From NCBI RefSeq assembly GCF_026339875.1, contig NZ_JAPEPZ010000001.1, positions 6,262,001-6,326,000 on the forward strand: DNA of 64,000 nt, given 5' to 3'. This document shows, one piece after another, positions 1-8,868 of this stretch; the first letter of the stretch is position 1; the number at the start of each line of letters is the position of its first letter. A model generated the notes under the pieces. That model was not told where the DNA came from and did no database searches. It worked only from the letters and a program-made list of their open reading frames with translations. The stretch comes from Streptomyces sp. NBC_01571. Its GTDB lineage: Bacteria; Actinomycetota; Actinomycetes; Streptomycetales; Streptomycetaceae. Position numbers and translations under genes: made by a program.

Positions 1-133
1 GCTCGCGCAGGGACACCCCGCCCCCGAGCTCGAACAGCAGCCGTGCCTCGCCGAGCGGCCGGTCCTGTCCGAGGTAGCGGTCGTCCAGGACTCCGATGCG
101 GCGGGTGAAGTACCGGTTGAAGCGCCGAAGGTC
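1..133 (-). CDS. MarR-type/GNAT acetyltransferase regulator, N-terminal fragment (runs off the left edge)
   Basis: The minus-strand frame encodes DLRRFNRYFTRRIGVLDDRY and continues into the window edge. This is the characteristic start of actinobacterial proteins with an N-terminal MarR winged helix and a C-terminal GNAT acetyltransferase domain. Only about 43 residues are inside the window. The conserved frame has no usable start codon: a TGA lies six codons upstream of the DLRRF stretch and no ATG, GTG or TTG follows it. The ATG at 135-133 sits one base out of frame, as if one G had been lost from ATGGAC. The gene may therefore be frameshifted, or the base may be a sequencing error. Function is likely transcriptional control. 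The regulated target cannot be seen. Confidence 0.6.
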
Positions 134-134
134 A

Positions 135-156
135 TTCTTTGACCGTAGTCAAAGAA
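135..156. promoter_or_regulatory. Perfect 9-bp inverted repeat, probable operator of the MarR-GNAT regulator
   Basis: TTCTTTGAC and GTCAAAGAA flank a 4-base spacer, directly at the 5' end of the MarR-GNAT gene and 210 bases from the betaine aldehyde dehydrogenase start. The symmetry and position fit a dimeric winged-helix regulator acting on its own promoter. Binding is inferred. Confidence 0.55.
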
Positions 157-312
157 AGGGGAAGGAGGGAAGGAGGGCAGGCCGGGCCGACCACCCTGTC
201 ATGCGTCGCTTCTGGTCGTATTTCTGCTGATTTTTCAGTGACACGGCGCACTTCCGGTCACCGATCGTGCATGCAATCCGGGCCGGGGGGCATGCGCTCC
301 CGGTCCCTGAGA

Positions 313-330
313 GTGACACGTACGTGACAC
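313..330. promoter_or_regulatory. Candidate regulatory site upstream of the choline/betaine operon
   Basis: Two direct copies of GTGACAC start 11 bases apart (313 and 324). The overlapping centre forms a 10-bp perfect palindrome, CACGTACGTG, at 317-326. It lies about 40 bases before the first gene of the operon, where a regulator of osmolyte synthesis could bind. No BetI or GbsR gene is visible nearby. The call rests on position and symmetry only. Confidence 0.3.
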
Positions 331-366
331 AGGGGAACGGATCAGGAACGGAAGGCAGCACCGACC

Positions 367-1887
367 ATGGCCGGACACCGGGCTCAGCAGGCAGAACAGA
401 CGCTCCACGTGGGCGGGGAGTGGCGCGCGGCCGCATCCCGCGCGACCCGCGAGATCCTCGACCCCGCGGATGCCAAGCCGTTCGCCGTGGTCGCGGAGGG
501 TGACGAGAGGGACACCGACGCGGCCGTCGCGGCCGCCCGCGACGCCTTCGACACAGGCCCGTGGCCGCACACCCCCGTCGCCGAGCGCGCGGCGTTGCTG
601 CGCCGCGTCGCCGACCTCCTGGTCCGCGACCGTGAGGAGCTCGGGCTGCTGGAGAGCCGGGACGCGGGCAAGACGGTCGAGGAAGGGCGCGTCGACATCG
701 ACTGCGTCGCGGACGCCTTCCGGTACTTCGCCGATCTCGTCGTGGGGGAGGGCGGCGGCCGGGTCGTCGACGCCGGGTCCGAGGACGTCCACAGTGTCGT
801 CGTGCACGAGCCGGTGGGCGTCTGCGCACTGATCACACCGTGGAACTATCCGCTGCTGCAGGCCAGTTGGAAGGTCGCGCCCGCCCTGGCCGCCGGGAAC
901 ACCTTCGTGATCAAGCCGAGCGAGATCACGCCGCTGACGACGATCGCGCTGCTGCGGCTGCTCGTCGAGGCCGGTCTGCCGGCCGGGGTCGCCAATCTCG
1001 TCACCGGGCCTGGACACACGGTCGGCGCCCGCCTCGCCGAGCACCCCGACGTCGACCTCGTCTCCTTCACCGGTGGCCTGGTCAGCGGCACGAAGGTGGC
1101 CAGGGCCGCCGCCGACACCGTCAAGAAGGTCGCCCTCGAACTCGGCGGCAAGAACCCCAACGTCGTCTTCGCGGACGCCTGCGCGACGGACGAGGACTTC
1201 GACACCGCCGTCGACCAGGCGCTCAACGCCGCCTTCATCCACAGCGGCCAGGTCTGCTCGGCGGGCTCGCGTCTCATCGTCGAGGAGTCCGTGCGCGAGC
1301 GCTTCGTCGCCGAACTCGCGCGCCGCGCCGGGCGGATCAGGCTGGGCCGCGGCACCGAGGAGGGTGTCGAGTGCGGCCCGCTGGTCTCCGAGCAGCAGCG
1401 GGAGAAGACCGAGGCGTACGTCGCCTCCGCGCTGGCCGAGGGTGCGGTGCTGCGGGCCGGCGGGCAGCGTCCGGAACCCTCCGGCAGCAGGCCCGCCACC
1501 GGCTACTTCTACGAGCCGACCGTTCTCGACCAGTGCCACCGCGGGATGAAGGTGGTCCGCGAGGAGGTCTTCGGGCCCGTCCTGACGGTGGAGACCTTCC
1601 GCACCGAGGAGGAGGCCGTCGCGCTCGCCAACGACACCGAGTACGGGCTCGCGGGTGCCGTCTGGACCACCGACGCGGGCCGTGCCCGCCGGGTCGCCGG
1701 ACGGCTGCGGCACGGCACCGTCTGGATCAACGACTTCCACCCCTATCTCCCGCAGGCGGAGTGGGGCGGCTTCGGCAAGAGCGGTGTGGGGCGCGAACTG
1801 GGCCCGGCGGGCCTCGCCGAGTACCGCGAGACGAAGCACGTCTACCAGAACCTCGCGCCCAAGCCGGTCCGCTGGTTCGCGGGCTGA
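367..1887 (+). CDS. betB: Betaine-aldehyde dehydrogenase family (NAD(P)-dependent aldehyde dehydrogenase)
   Basis: A full-length aldehyde dehydrogenase of 506 residues. It contains the Rossmann-type NAD-binding region with PWNYP and KPSE, the general-base glutamate E258 in LELGGKNP, and the nucleophile C297 in GQVCSAGSR. It should oxidise betaine aldehyde to glycine betaine in the cytoplasm. That substrate is inferred from the choline dehydrogenase gene 50 bases downstream and the betaine-type ABC importer after it. The ATG at 367 follows GGAAGG and gives a normal N-terminus. It is the first gene of a five-gene unit running to 7492. Other amino-aldehydes are possible substrates. Confidence 0.85.
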   Translation: MAGHRAQQAEQTLHVGGEWRAAASRATREILDPADAKPFAVVAEGDERDTDAAVAAARDAFDTGPWPHTPVAERAALLRRVADLLVRDREELGLLESRDAGKTVEEGRVDIDCVADAFRYFADLVVGEGGGRVVDAGSEDVHSVVVHEPVGVCALITPWNYPLLQASWKVAPALAAGNTFVIKPSEITPLTTIALLRLLVEAGLPAGVANLVTGPGHTVGARLAEHPDVDLVSFTGGLVSGTKVARAAADTVKKVALELGGKNPNVVFADACATDEDFDTAVDQALNAAFIHSGQVCSAGSRLIVEESVRERFVAELARRAGRIRLGRGTEEGVECGPLVSEQQREKTEAYVASALAEGAVLRAGGQRPEPSGSRPATGYFYEPTVLDQCHRGMKVVREEVFGPVLTVETFRTEEEAVALANDTEYGLAGAVWTTDAGRARRVAGRLRHGTVWINDFHPYLPQAEWGGFGKSGVGRELGPAGLAEYRETKHVYQNLAPKPVRWFAG

Positions 1888-1937
1888 TCCCAGTGACGCA
1901 ACCCTCCACCGCACACAGCACCCTGGAGCACGACCAC

Positions 1938-3461
1938 ATGCACGAGAACACGTACGACTACGTCGTCATCGGAGGCGGAACGGCCGGCTCCGTGATCGCC
2001 TCCCGGCTCACCGAGAACCCCGACGTCACCGTCGCCGTCATCGAGGGCGGCCCCAGCGACGTGGGCCGCGAGGACGTCCTCACCCTGCGCCGGTGGATGG
2101 GCCTGCTCGGCGGCGAGCTCGACTACGACTACCCGACGACCGAGCAGCCCCGCGGCAACTCGCACATCCGGCACAGCCGGGCCCGGGTGCTGGGCGGCTG
2201 CTCCTCGCACAACACGCTCATCGCGTTCAAGCCGCTGCCCTCCGACTGGGACGAGTGGGAGGCGGCCGGCGCGGAGGGCTGGGGCGCGGTGCCGATGGAG
2301 GCGTACTTCGCGCGGCTCCTCAACAACATCGTCCCGGTCGACGAGAAGGACCGGAACGCCATCGCCCGCGACTTCGTGGACGCCGCCCGGTCCGCGCTGG
2401 GTGTTCCCCGCGTCGAGGGCTTCAACAAGCAGCCGTTCACCGAGGGTGCCGGCTTCTTCGACCTCGCCTACCACCCCGAGAACAACAAGCGGTCCAGCGC
2501 GTCGGTCGCCTATCTGCACCCGGTGATGGACGAGCGGCCCAACCTCACGCTGATGCTGGAGACCTGGGCGCACCGGCTGGAGCTGGCGGGGACGCGCGCG
2601 ACGGGCGTGCACGTCCGCACCAAGGACGGCGAGGAGATCCTCGTACGCGCGAAGCACGAGGTCGTGCTGTGCGCCGGCGCCGTGGACTCGCCGCGGCTGC
2701 TGCTGCACTCCGGCATCGGACCGGCCGCCGAGCTGGAGGCGCTCGGCATACCCGTCGCCCACGACCTGCCCGGCGTCGGTGAGAACCTGCTCGACCACCC
2801 CGAGTCGGTGATCGTGTGGGAGACGGACGGCCCCATCCCCGAGAACTCCGCGATGGACTCCGACGCGGGTCTCTTCGTGCGCCGCGACCCCGGACACGCG
2901 GGCCCCGACCTGATGTTCCACTTCTACCAGGTCCCGTTCACCGACAACCCGGAGCGGATCGGCTACGAACGCCCCGCGCACGGCGTCTCGATGACCCCGA
3001 ACATCCCCAAGCCGCGCAGCCGCGGACGGCTGTACCTGACGAGCGCCGATCCGGCGGTCAAGCCCGCCCTCGACTTCCGTTACTTCACGGACGAGGACGA
3101 CTACGACGGCCGCACCCTCGTCGACGGGATCCGTATCGCCCGCGAGATCGCCGCGACCGAGCCGCTCGCGGGCTGGCTCAAGCGTGAGGTGTGCCCCGGT
3201 CCTGACGTCACGGACGACGAGGAGCTGAGCGCGTACGCGCGCCAGGTCGCGCACACCGTGTACCACCCGGCGGGCACCTGCCGGATGGGGGCGGCGGCGG
3301 ACACCGACGCCGTGGTCGACCCCGAACTGAGGGTGCGCGGTCTCGACGGCCTGCGTGTCGCCGACGCGTCCGTCTTCCCGACGATGCCCGCCGTGAACCC
3401 GATGATCGGAGTGCTCATGGTCGGGGAGAAATGCGCCGAGCTGATCGGAGGCGGTGCGTGA
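1938..3461 (+). CDS. betA: Choline dehydrogenase (GMC-family FAD oxidoreductase)
   Basis: A 507-residue GMC oxidoreductase. The N-terminal dinucleotide-binding motif [17 protein letters not shown] binds FAD. The C-terminal half has the active-site histidine in [13 protein letters not shown] and the family ending [16 protein letters not shown]. It would oxidise choline to betaine aldehyde, the substrate of the preceding enzyme. The ATG at 1938 is chosen because GGAG lies 9 bases upstream. An in-frame GTG at 1893 has no ribosome site. The stop codon overlaps the start of the ABC ATPase gene (TGATG), so the two are probably translationally coupled. Other GMC alcohol substrates cannot be excluded from sequence. 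Confidence 0.85.
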   Translation: MHENTYDYVVIGGGTAGSVIASRLTENPDVTVAVIEGGPSDVGREDVLTLRRWMGLLGGELDYDYPTTEQPRGNSHIRHSRARVLGGCSSHNTLIAFKPLPSDWDEWEAAGAEGWGAVPMEAYFARLLNNIVPVDEKDRNAIARDFVDAARSALGVPRVEGFNKQPFTEGAGFFDLAYHPENNKRSSASVAYLHPVMDERPNLTLMLETWAHRLELAGTRATGVHVRTKDGEEILVRAKHEVVLCAGAVDSPRLLLHSGIGPAAELEALGIPVAHDLPGVGENLLDHPESVIVWETDGPIPENSAMDSDAGLFVRRDPGHAGPDLMFHFYQVPFTDNPERIGYERPAHGVSMTPNIPKPRSRGRLYLTSADPAVKPALDFRYFTDEDDYDGRTLVDGIRIAREIAATEPLAGWLKREVCPGPDVTDDEELSAYARQVAHTVYHPAGTCRMGAAADTDAVVDPELRVRGLDGLRVADASVFPTMPAVNPMIGVLMVGEKCAELIGGGA

Positions 3462-4579
3462 TGAGTACGACTGCCAGTAGTGCCAGCAGTGTCAGCAGTG
3501 TCAGCAGTGTCAGTGGTGCGGGTGCCGCCGAGGGTCCCGTCTTCTCCGTCGACGGTCTGTGGAAGGTCTTCGGACCCAGGCCCGAGCGGGTCCCCGCCGA
3601 CCCCGAGCTCACCGCCCTCACCCCCGCCGAACTCCGCTCCCGCACCGGCTGCACCGCCGCCGTCCGCGACGTCGGCTTCGACGTGCGCAAGGGCGAGGTC
3701 TTCGTCGTCATGGGCCTGTCCGGCTCGGGCAAGTCCACCCTCGTACGGTGTCTGACCCGGCTCATCGAGCCGACCGCGGGCACGATCGCCATCGACGGTG
3801 AGGACGTACGCGCCATGGACCGGGGCCGGCTGCGCGAACTGCGCCGCCACCGCGCCGCCATGGTCTTCCAGCACTTCGGCCTGCTCCCGCACCGCTCCGT
3901 CCTCGACAACGTCGCCTACGGCCTGGAGATCCAGGGCGTCGGCAAGGCGGAGCGCCGCGAGCGGGCCGCCGGGGTCGTCGCCAAGGTCGGCCTCGAAGGC
4001 ATGGAACACCGGAAGCCGGGCCAGCTCTCCGGCGGCCAGCAGCAGCGCGTCGGGCTCGCCCGGGCCCTCGCCGTCGACCCCGAAGTGCTGCTGTTCGACG
4101 AGCCGTTCAGCGCACTCGACCCCCTCATCCGGCGTGACATGCAGGAGGAGGTCGTCCGCCTCCACCGCGACGAGGGCCGCACGATGGTCTTCATCACCCA
4201 CGATCTGAACGAGGCCCTGCGCCTGGGCGACCGCATCGCCCTGATGCGCGACGGCCGCATCGTCCAGCTCGGCACACCCGAGGAGATCGTCGGCTCACCC
4301 GCCGACGACTACGTCCGCGAGTTCGTCCGGGACGTGCCGCGCGAGCAGGTCATGACCGTGCGCACGGCGATGCGGGCCGCGTCCGCGGACGAGGCCGCGC
4401 GAGGCCCGGCCGTGGCACCGGAGACGACCGTCTCGCAGGCCATCGAGGCGGTGGCGCGCTCCGGCGACCCGGCACGCGTCATGGAGAAGGGACGCTGCCT
4501 CGGGGTCGTGGACTCGGCGGCGCTGCTCGGGGTGGTGGCCGGGACGGACTCCGCGGCCCGCGGTGAGGAGGTGGCCTGA
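3461..4579 (+). CDS. Glycine betaine/choline-type ABC transporter ATP-binding protein
   Basis: A 372-residue ABC ATPase of the quaternary-amine class (ProV/OpuAA/GbuA type). Walker A is GLSGSGKST with K91, the signature is [15 protein letters not shown], and Walker B is [11 protein letters not shown]. The C-terminal extension after about residue 280 resembles a degenerate CBS segment, which in OpuA-like importers senses ionic strength. The N-terminus is unusually serine-rich because of a short tandem repeat of a 9-base unit (AGTGTCAGC type) at about 3486-3515. It should energise the permease encoded next. Both neighbouring genes overlap it by one base, so the stoichiometry is likely set by coupled translation. 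Confidence 0.88.
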   Translation: MSTTASSASSVSSVSSVSGAGAAEGPVFSVDGLWKVFGPRPERVPADPELTALTPAELRSRTGCTAAVRDVGFDVRKGEVFVVMGLSGSGKSTLVRCLTRLIEPTAGTIAIDGEDVRAMDRGRLRELRRHRAAMVFQHFGLLPHRSVLDNVAYGLEIQGVGKAERRERAAGVVAKVGLEGMEHRKPGQLSGGQQQRVGLARALAVDPEVLLFDEPFSALDPLIRRDMQEEVVRLHRDEGRTMVFITHDLNEALRLGDRIALMRDGRIVQLGTPEEIVGSPADDYVREFVRDVPREQVMTVRTAMRAASADEAARGPAVAPETTVSQAIEAVARSGDPARVMEKGRCLGVVDSAALLGVVAGTDSAARGEEVA

Positions 4580-6537
4580 TGGCTGCCGTCACCGCGACCG
4601 TCGGACACACCGGCGTCTCCGCCCTGCTCAAGAGCGCCACCCGGCACCGCGCCGTGGCCAAGATCCTGCTGCTCGCCGTCGCCGCGGCCGTCCTCGTCCC
4701 GGTCCTCGACTCCCGCTGGGCCAGCGGCACCTGGCCGCACGCGCTCACCGTCGACCTCGCCGGTCCCCTCGGCAGAACCAGCGACTGGATCATCGACAAC
4801 CGGGACAGCCACCCGCTGTTCCTGTACTTCTTCGGCTACGTCAGCAACGCCGTCGTCCTCTGCGTACGCGCCGTCTACCTGGTGCTGCTCGCGGCGGGCT
4901 GGGCCGGCGTCACGGTGGCCGCGGGACTCGTCGCCTGGCGGGCCGCGGGCATCCGGCTCGCGCTCGGAACGACCGCCGCCTTCCTCGCCTGCGGGCTGCT
5001 CGGCATGTGGGTGCCCACCCTCCAGACGCTCGCGCTCATGGTGGTCGCCGTCCTCGCGTCCGTCGCCCTCGGCGCGCTGCTCGGCCTCGCCGCCGGGCTC
5101 TCCGACCGCACCTACCGCGCCCTGCGCCCGGTCCTCGACACCATGCAGGTGCTCCCGGCCTTCGCCTACCTGCTGCCCGTCGTCCTGGTCTTCGGCATCG
5201 GCGTCCCCGCCGCCGTCCTCGCCACCGTCGTGTACGCGGCGCCGCCCATGGCCCGTCTCACCGCGCTCGGCCTGCGCGACGCCGACACCGGTGTGATGGA
5301 GGCCGTCACCTCGCTCGGTGCCACGGCCCGGCAGCGGCTGCTGACCGCCCGTCTCCCGCTGGCCCGCAAGGAACTCCTGCTGGGCCTCAACCAGACGATC
5401 ATGATGGCGCTGTCGATGGCGGTCATCGCCTCCGTCATCGGCGCGGGCGGCCTCGGCGACCGCGTCTACCAGGCCCTCGCCTCCGTCGACGTGGGCGCCG
5501 CGCTCGCCGCCGGCATCCCGATCGTGCTGCTCGCGGTCGTCCTGGACCGGGTGACCGGCGCCGCGGGCGAACGCCTCGGCACCCGCGCCGGGGGAACCGC
5601 CCTGCTCTGGGTGTACGTCCTCGCCGCGGCCGTCGCCGTGGCGCTCGCCGGACGCCTCACCGACCGGCTCGACTGGCCCGGCACCTGGACCCTGCACATC
5701 GCCGAGCCCGTGAACCGCGTCGTCGGCTGGATGACCGACCACCTCTACTCCGGAGTCCCCTACCTCGGCGGCACCGCCGACTGGGCCGGCCACTTCACCA
5801 CCTGGGTCCTGGACCCCCTCCGCGACGGCCTCCAGTCACTGCCCTGGTGGTCGGTCCTGCTGATCGTCGCCGCTCTCGCCTGGCTGATCGGCACCTGGCG
5901 CACCGCACTCACCGCGGTCCTCGCGATGGCCGCCATCGGGGTGCTGGGCGTGTGGAAGCCCTCCCTGGACACGCTCTCGCAGGTGCTCGCGGCCGTCGCC
6001 GTGACCCTCGTCCTCGGATTCGCGACCGGTGTGGCGGCGGCGCGCAGCGAGCGTGTCGAACGGTTGCTGCGGCCCGTCCTCGACGTCTTCCAGACGATGC
6101 CGCAGTTCGTGTACCTCATCCCGGTGGTGGCGCTGTTCGGTGTCGGCCGCGCGCCCGCCGTCGCCGCGGCCGTCGTCTACGCGCTGCCCGCCGTGGTCCG
6201 CATCACCACCCAGGGGCTGCGCGCCGTCGACCCCGCCGCACTGGAGGCGGCCCGCTCGCTCGGCGCCACGGGCGCCCAGCAATTGCGCCAGGTCCAGCTC
6301 CCGCTGGCCCGCCCCGCACTGCTTCTCGCCGTCAACCAGGGGGTCGTGCTGGTCCTCGCCGTCGTCATCATCGGCGGCCTGGTCGGCGGTGGCGCGCTCG
6401 GCTACGACGTCGTGTTCGGCCTCGCCCAGGGCGACCTGGCGACCGGCCTGGTCGCCGGAGCGGCGATCGTCTGCCTCGGCCTGATGCTCGACCGGGTGAC
6501 CCAGCCGACCCGGCGGCCCACGAAGAAGGGAGCGTGA
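4579..6537 (+). CDS. Glycine betaine/choline ABC permease, tandem-duplicated form
   Basis: At 652 residues this is about twice the usual permease length. It carries two complete inner-membrane permease domains. Each has an EAA cytoplasmic loop that docks on the ATPase: EAVTSLGATARQRLLTARLP near residues 240-260 and EAARSLGATGAQQLRQVQLP near 555-575. Each domain is preceded by several hydrophobic segments and a periplasmic loop rich in Trp and Asp. One polypeptide would therefore supply both halves of the channel that other importers make from a homodimer. It overlaps the ATPase stop by one base. The substrate is inferred from the betA/betB context and the downstream binding protein. Confidence 0.85.
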   Translation: MAAVTATVGHTGVSALLKSATRHRAVAKILLLAVAAAVLVPVLDSRWASGTWPHALTVDLAGPLGRTSDWIIDNRDSHPLFLYFFGYVSNAVVLCVRAVYLVLLAAGWAGVTVAAGLVAWRAAGIRLALGTTAAFLACGLLGMWVPTLQTLALMVVAVLASVALGALLGLAAGLSDRTYRALRPVLDTMQVLPAFAYLLPVVLVFGIGVPAAVLATVVYAAPPMARLTALGLRDADTGVMEAVTSLGATARQRLLTARLPLARKELLLGLNQTIMMALSMAVIASVIGAGGLGDRVYQALASVDVGAALAAGIPIVLLAVVLDRVTGAAGERLGTRAGGTALLWVYVLAAAVAVALAGRLTDRLDWPGTWTLHIAEPVNRVVGWMTDHLYSGVPYLGGTADWAGHFTTWVLDPLRDGLQSLPWWSVLLIVAALAWLIGTWRTALTAVLAMAAIGVLGVWKPSLDTLSQVLAAVAVTLVLGFATGVAAARSERVERLLRPVLDVFQTMPQFVYLIPVVALFGVGRAPAVAAAVVYALPAVVRITTQGLRAVDPAALEAARSLGATGAQQLRQVQLPLARPALLLAVNQGVVLVLAVVIIGGLVGGGALGYDVVFGLAQGDLATGLVAGAAIVCLGLMLDRVTQPTRRPTKKGA

Positions 6538-6538
6538 C

Positions 6539-7492
6539 ATGCGACTTCGTACGATGTCGGTGACCGCCGGTGTGTCCGCCCTGCTGCTGACCGGCTGCGG
6601 CGCGGCCGACATGACCAAGCAGGCCTCGCCCTTCGCGGGCGCCCAGGGCGCCGGGACGGTGACCCTGTCCGTGCAGTCCTGGGTGGGCGCGCAGGCCAAC
6701 GTGGGGGTCGCGCAGTACCTGCTGGAGCACAAGCTCGGCTACCGCGTCGACACCGTGCAGGTCGACGAGGTCCCCGCGTGGGACGCGCTCAGCCAGGGCC
6801 GGGTCGACGCCATCCTGGAGGATTGGGGCCACCCCGACCAGGAGAAGCGGTACGTCGAGGACAAGAAGACGATCGTCCCGGGCGGCGGGCTGGGGGTCAC
6901 CGGGCACATCGGCTGGTACGTGCCCACGTACTTCGCACGGCAGCACCCGGACGTCACCGACTGGAAGAACCTCGACAAGTACGCCGGCCGGCTCCGCACC
7001 GCGGAGAGCGGCGGCAAGGGCCAGCTGCTGGACGGCTCCCCTTCGTACGTCACCAACGACAAGGCCCTGGTCGGCAACCTGAAGCTCAACTACCAGGTGG
7101 TGTTCGCCGGTTCGGAGGCCGCGCAGATCACCCAGATGAAGCAGTTCGCGAAGGAGAAGAAGCCCTTCCTCACGTACTGGTACTCACCCCAGTGGCTCTT
7201 CGAGAAGGTCCCGATGACGGAGGTGAAGCTGCCCGCCTACAAGGAGGGCTGCGACGCGGACGCGGCGAAGGTCGCCTGCGCCTATCCGCACACCCCGCTC
7301 CAGAAGTACCTCAACACGGACTTCGCGAAGAACGGCGGCAAGGCGGCCGCCTTCCTGAAGAAGTTCAAGTGGACCACCGAGGACCAGAACGAGGTCTCCC
7401 TGATGATCGCCAACGACAAGCTGTCGGCGCAGGAGGCGGCGAAGAAGTGGGTGGACAGCCACGCGTCGACCTGGCGCGCGTGGCTGTCGTGA
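6539..7492 (+). CDS. Glycine betaine/choline-binding lipoprotein (ABC substrate-binding protein)
   Basis: A 317-residue secreted lipoprotein with signal sequence and lipobox LLLTGCG, lipidated at C20. The mature part matches the OpuAC-type binding fold. Conserved aromatic stretches QSWVGAQANV, EDWGHPD, GHIGWYVP and YWYSPQWLFE are the kind that form an aromatic cage around a quaternary ammonium group. The ATG at 6539 follows AAGGGAG and lies one base after the permease stop. Placing a binding protein last in the operon completes an importer able to bring in choline for the two upstream oxidases or preformed betaine. Its stop lies just before the convergent gene at 7499. Confidence 0.85.
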   Translation: MRLRTMSVTAGVSALLLTGCGAADMTKQASPFAGAQGAGTVTLSVQSWVGAQANVGVAQYLLEHKLGYRVDTVQVDEVPAWDALSQGRVDAILEDWGHPDQEKRYVEDKKTIVPGGGLGVTGHIGWYVPTYFARQHPDVTDWKNLDKYAGRLRTAESGGKGQLLDGSPSYVTNDKALVGNLKLNYQVVFAGSEAAQITQMKQFAKEKKPFLTYWYSPQWLFEKVPMTEVKLPAYKEGCDADAAKVACAYPHTPLQKYLNTDFAKNGGKAAAFLKKFKWTTEDQNEVSLMIANDKLSAQEAAKKWVDSHASTWRAWLS

Positions 7493-7498
7493 CCCCGG

Positions 7499-8212
7499 TC
7501 ATCTCAGTCCTGTGACGAACTCCCGCATCGCCTCCGCCGCGCGGCGCTGCACTCCCGGTCCGAACGTGATCCGGGTGGCTCCTCGCTCACCGAGCTCGGT
7601 GAGGGAGGAGCCGTCGGGCCTGGCCAGCACGTTGACGGGTCCTTGAACGCCCGCCCTCAGCAGGGGGAGCACGCCGACGGGCGCGCCGATCGGATACACG
7701 CAGTCGGCGCCCGCGGCGACGTACAGCGCGGCCCGTTCGAGGGCCCGTTGCGGATTCCCGTCCCCGTGCACGAAGACGTCGACGCGGGCGTTGACGAAGA
7801 GCCGGTCACCGGCGGCGGCCCGTACCGCCGCCAGCCAGTCGGCGTGCCGTACCGGGTCCTTGAGGACACCCCCTTCGGAGTCCTCGAGGTTGCAGCCGAC
7901 CACGCCCGCCGCCAGCAGCCGTTCCACCAGCTCCCCGGGCGTCAGCCCGTAACCGCCCTCCACGTCCGCGGAGACGGGCACGTCGACGGCCCGTGCGATC
8001 CGGGCGACCGCCGCGAACATCTCGTCGGCGGGCGTGGCCCCGTCCGCGTACCCGAGCGAGGCGGCGACACCCGCGCTCGGCGTGGCGAGCGCGGGGAAAC
8101 CGGCGTCCGCGCACACCCGCGCGCTGACAGCGTCCCAGGGGCCGGGCAGGACGAGCGGGTCACCCGGGGGGCGGCCGTGGTGCAGGGCCCGGAAGGTCTC
8201 GACTCCGCTCAT
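7499..8212 (-). CDS. Isocitrate lyase/PEP mutase superfamily protein
   Basis: A 237-residue single-domain TIM-barrel protein of the phosphoenolpyruvate mutase/isocitrate lyase family. Recognisable segments are GPWDAVSARV near the N-terminus, SADVEGGYG (metal-binding acidic region), GCNLEDSEGG and LFVNARVDVF. These match the short actinobacterial members annotated as carboxyvinyl-carboxyphosphonate phosphorylmutase-like. The family cleaves or rearranges C-C or C-P bonds of 2-substituted carboxylates. The actual substrate here is unknown. The ATG at 8212 is preceded by GGGGGA. The gene is convergent with the binding-protein gene, 6 bases apart, and is followed upstream by a small hexamer repeat. 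Confidence 0.75.
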   Translation of the reverse strand: MSGVETFRALHHGRPPGDPLVLPGPWDAVSARVCADAGFPALATPSAGVAASLGYADGATPADEMFAAVARIARAVDVPVSADVEGGYGLTPGELVERLLAAGVVGCNLEDSEGGVLKDPVRHADWLAAVRAAAGDRLFVNARVDVFVHGDGNPQRALERAALYVAAGADCVYPIGAPVGVLPLLRAGVQGPVNVLARPDGSSLTELGERGATRITFGPGVQRRAAEAMREFVTGLR

Positions 8213-8274
8213 GACGGGAAATCCCCCGGCGGCATCCCGGTGCGCGCAGGCCACGGCACGGGAGCCGAAGCTGC

Positions 8275-8295
8275 CACCGTCACCGTCACCGTCAC
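8275..8295. repeat. CACCGT hexamer tandem repeat (3.5 copies)
   Basis: Three and a half copies of CACCGT lie between two minus-strand genes and overlap the stop codon of the AhpD-like gene. It is short and probably arose by slippage. Confidence 0.6.
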
Positions 8296-8822
8296 TTGAA
8301 CTGCCCCGGCGTGTAGTGACCGGGCACGAGGCGGCAGGTCACCCCGAACCGGTTCCATGCGTTGATGACCGTGATCGACGCGATCAGCTGCGCCAGCTCG
8401 GCCTCCTCGAAGTGGCGGGCGGCGCGCGCGTAGACCTCGTCCGGCACGAAGCCGTCGGTCAGTACGGTGATCGCCTCCGTCAGCTCGATCGCCGCGAGCT
8501 CCTTCTCGGTGTAGAAGTGCCGGGACTCGTCCCACGCGCTGAGCTGCACGATCCGCTCGACGCTCTCGCCCGCGGCGAGCGCGTCCTTGGTGTGCATGTC
8601 GAGGCAGAACGCGCAGTGGTTGAGCTGTGAGGCACGGATCCGCACCAGCTCGCCCAGCTTCGGGTCGAGCCCCTGCTGGGCCGCCGTGTCGAGCCGGACC
8701 ATGGCCTTGTAGACGTCGGGGGCCAGCTTGGCCCAGGCCAGACGGGGGCTGTGCTCGGGGGCGTACTCCTCGGTCGCGTCGGCGCCGGCGTGGGCGTCGG
8801 TGGGGACTTCGTTCGTCGTCAT
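8292..8822 (-). CDS. Carboxymuconolactone decarboxylase/AhpD-like alkylhydroperoxidase-fold protein
   Basis: A 176-residue protein of the AhpD/CMD superfamily. The redox motif reads NHCAFCLDMHTKDAL, giving the CxxC and following histidine of peroxidase-type members, with the proton-relay glutamate ahead of it in KLGELVRIRAS. Members reduce peroxides or act as small redox enzymes in the cytoplasm. The substrate here is unknown. The protein starts at the ATG at 8822. It is divergent from a MocR-type regulator only 46 bases away, so that regulator probably controls it. Confidence 0.8.
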   Translation of the reverse strand: MTTNEVPTDAHAGADATEEYAPEHSPRLAWAKLAPDVYKAMVRLDTAAQQGLDPKLGELVRIRASQLNHCAFCLDMHTKDALAAGESVERIVQLSAWDESRHFYTEKELAAIELTEAITVLTDGFVPDEVYARAARHFEEAELAQLIASITVINAWNRFGVTCRLVPGHYTPGQFK

Positions 8823-8868
8823 GCCGCGACCCTACGAACAAGGCAGCCCAGGAGTATGGTCCATTTCC
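8823..8868. promoter_or_regulatory. Divergent promoter region between the AhpD-like gene and its MocR-type regulator
   Basis: This 46-base gap must hold both start signals. It contains repeated CCAT/ATGG half-sites, ATGGTCCAT followed by TTCCAT, which are candidates for MocR binding. MocR proteins commonly bind direct repeats in such divergent regions. The precise promoters cannot be assigned. Confidence 0.4.
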
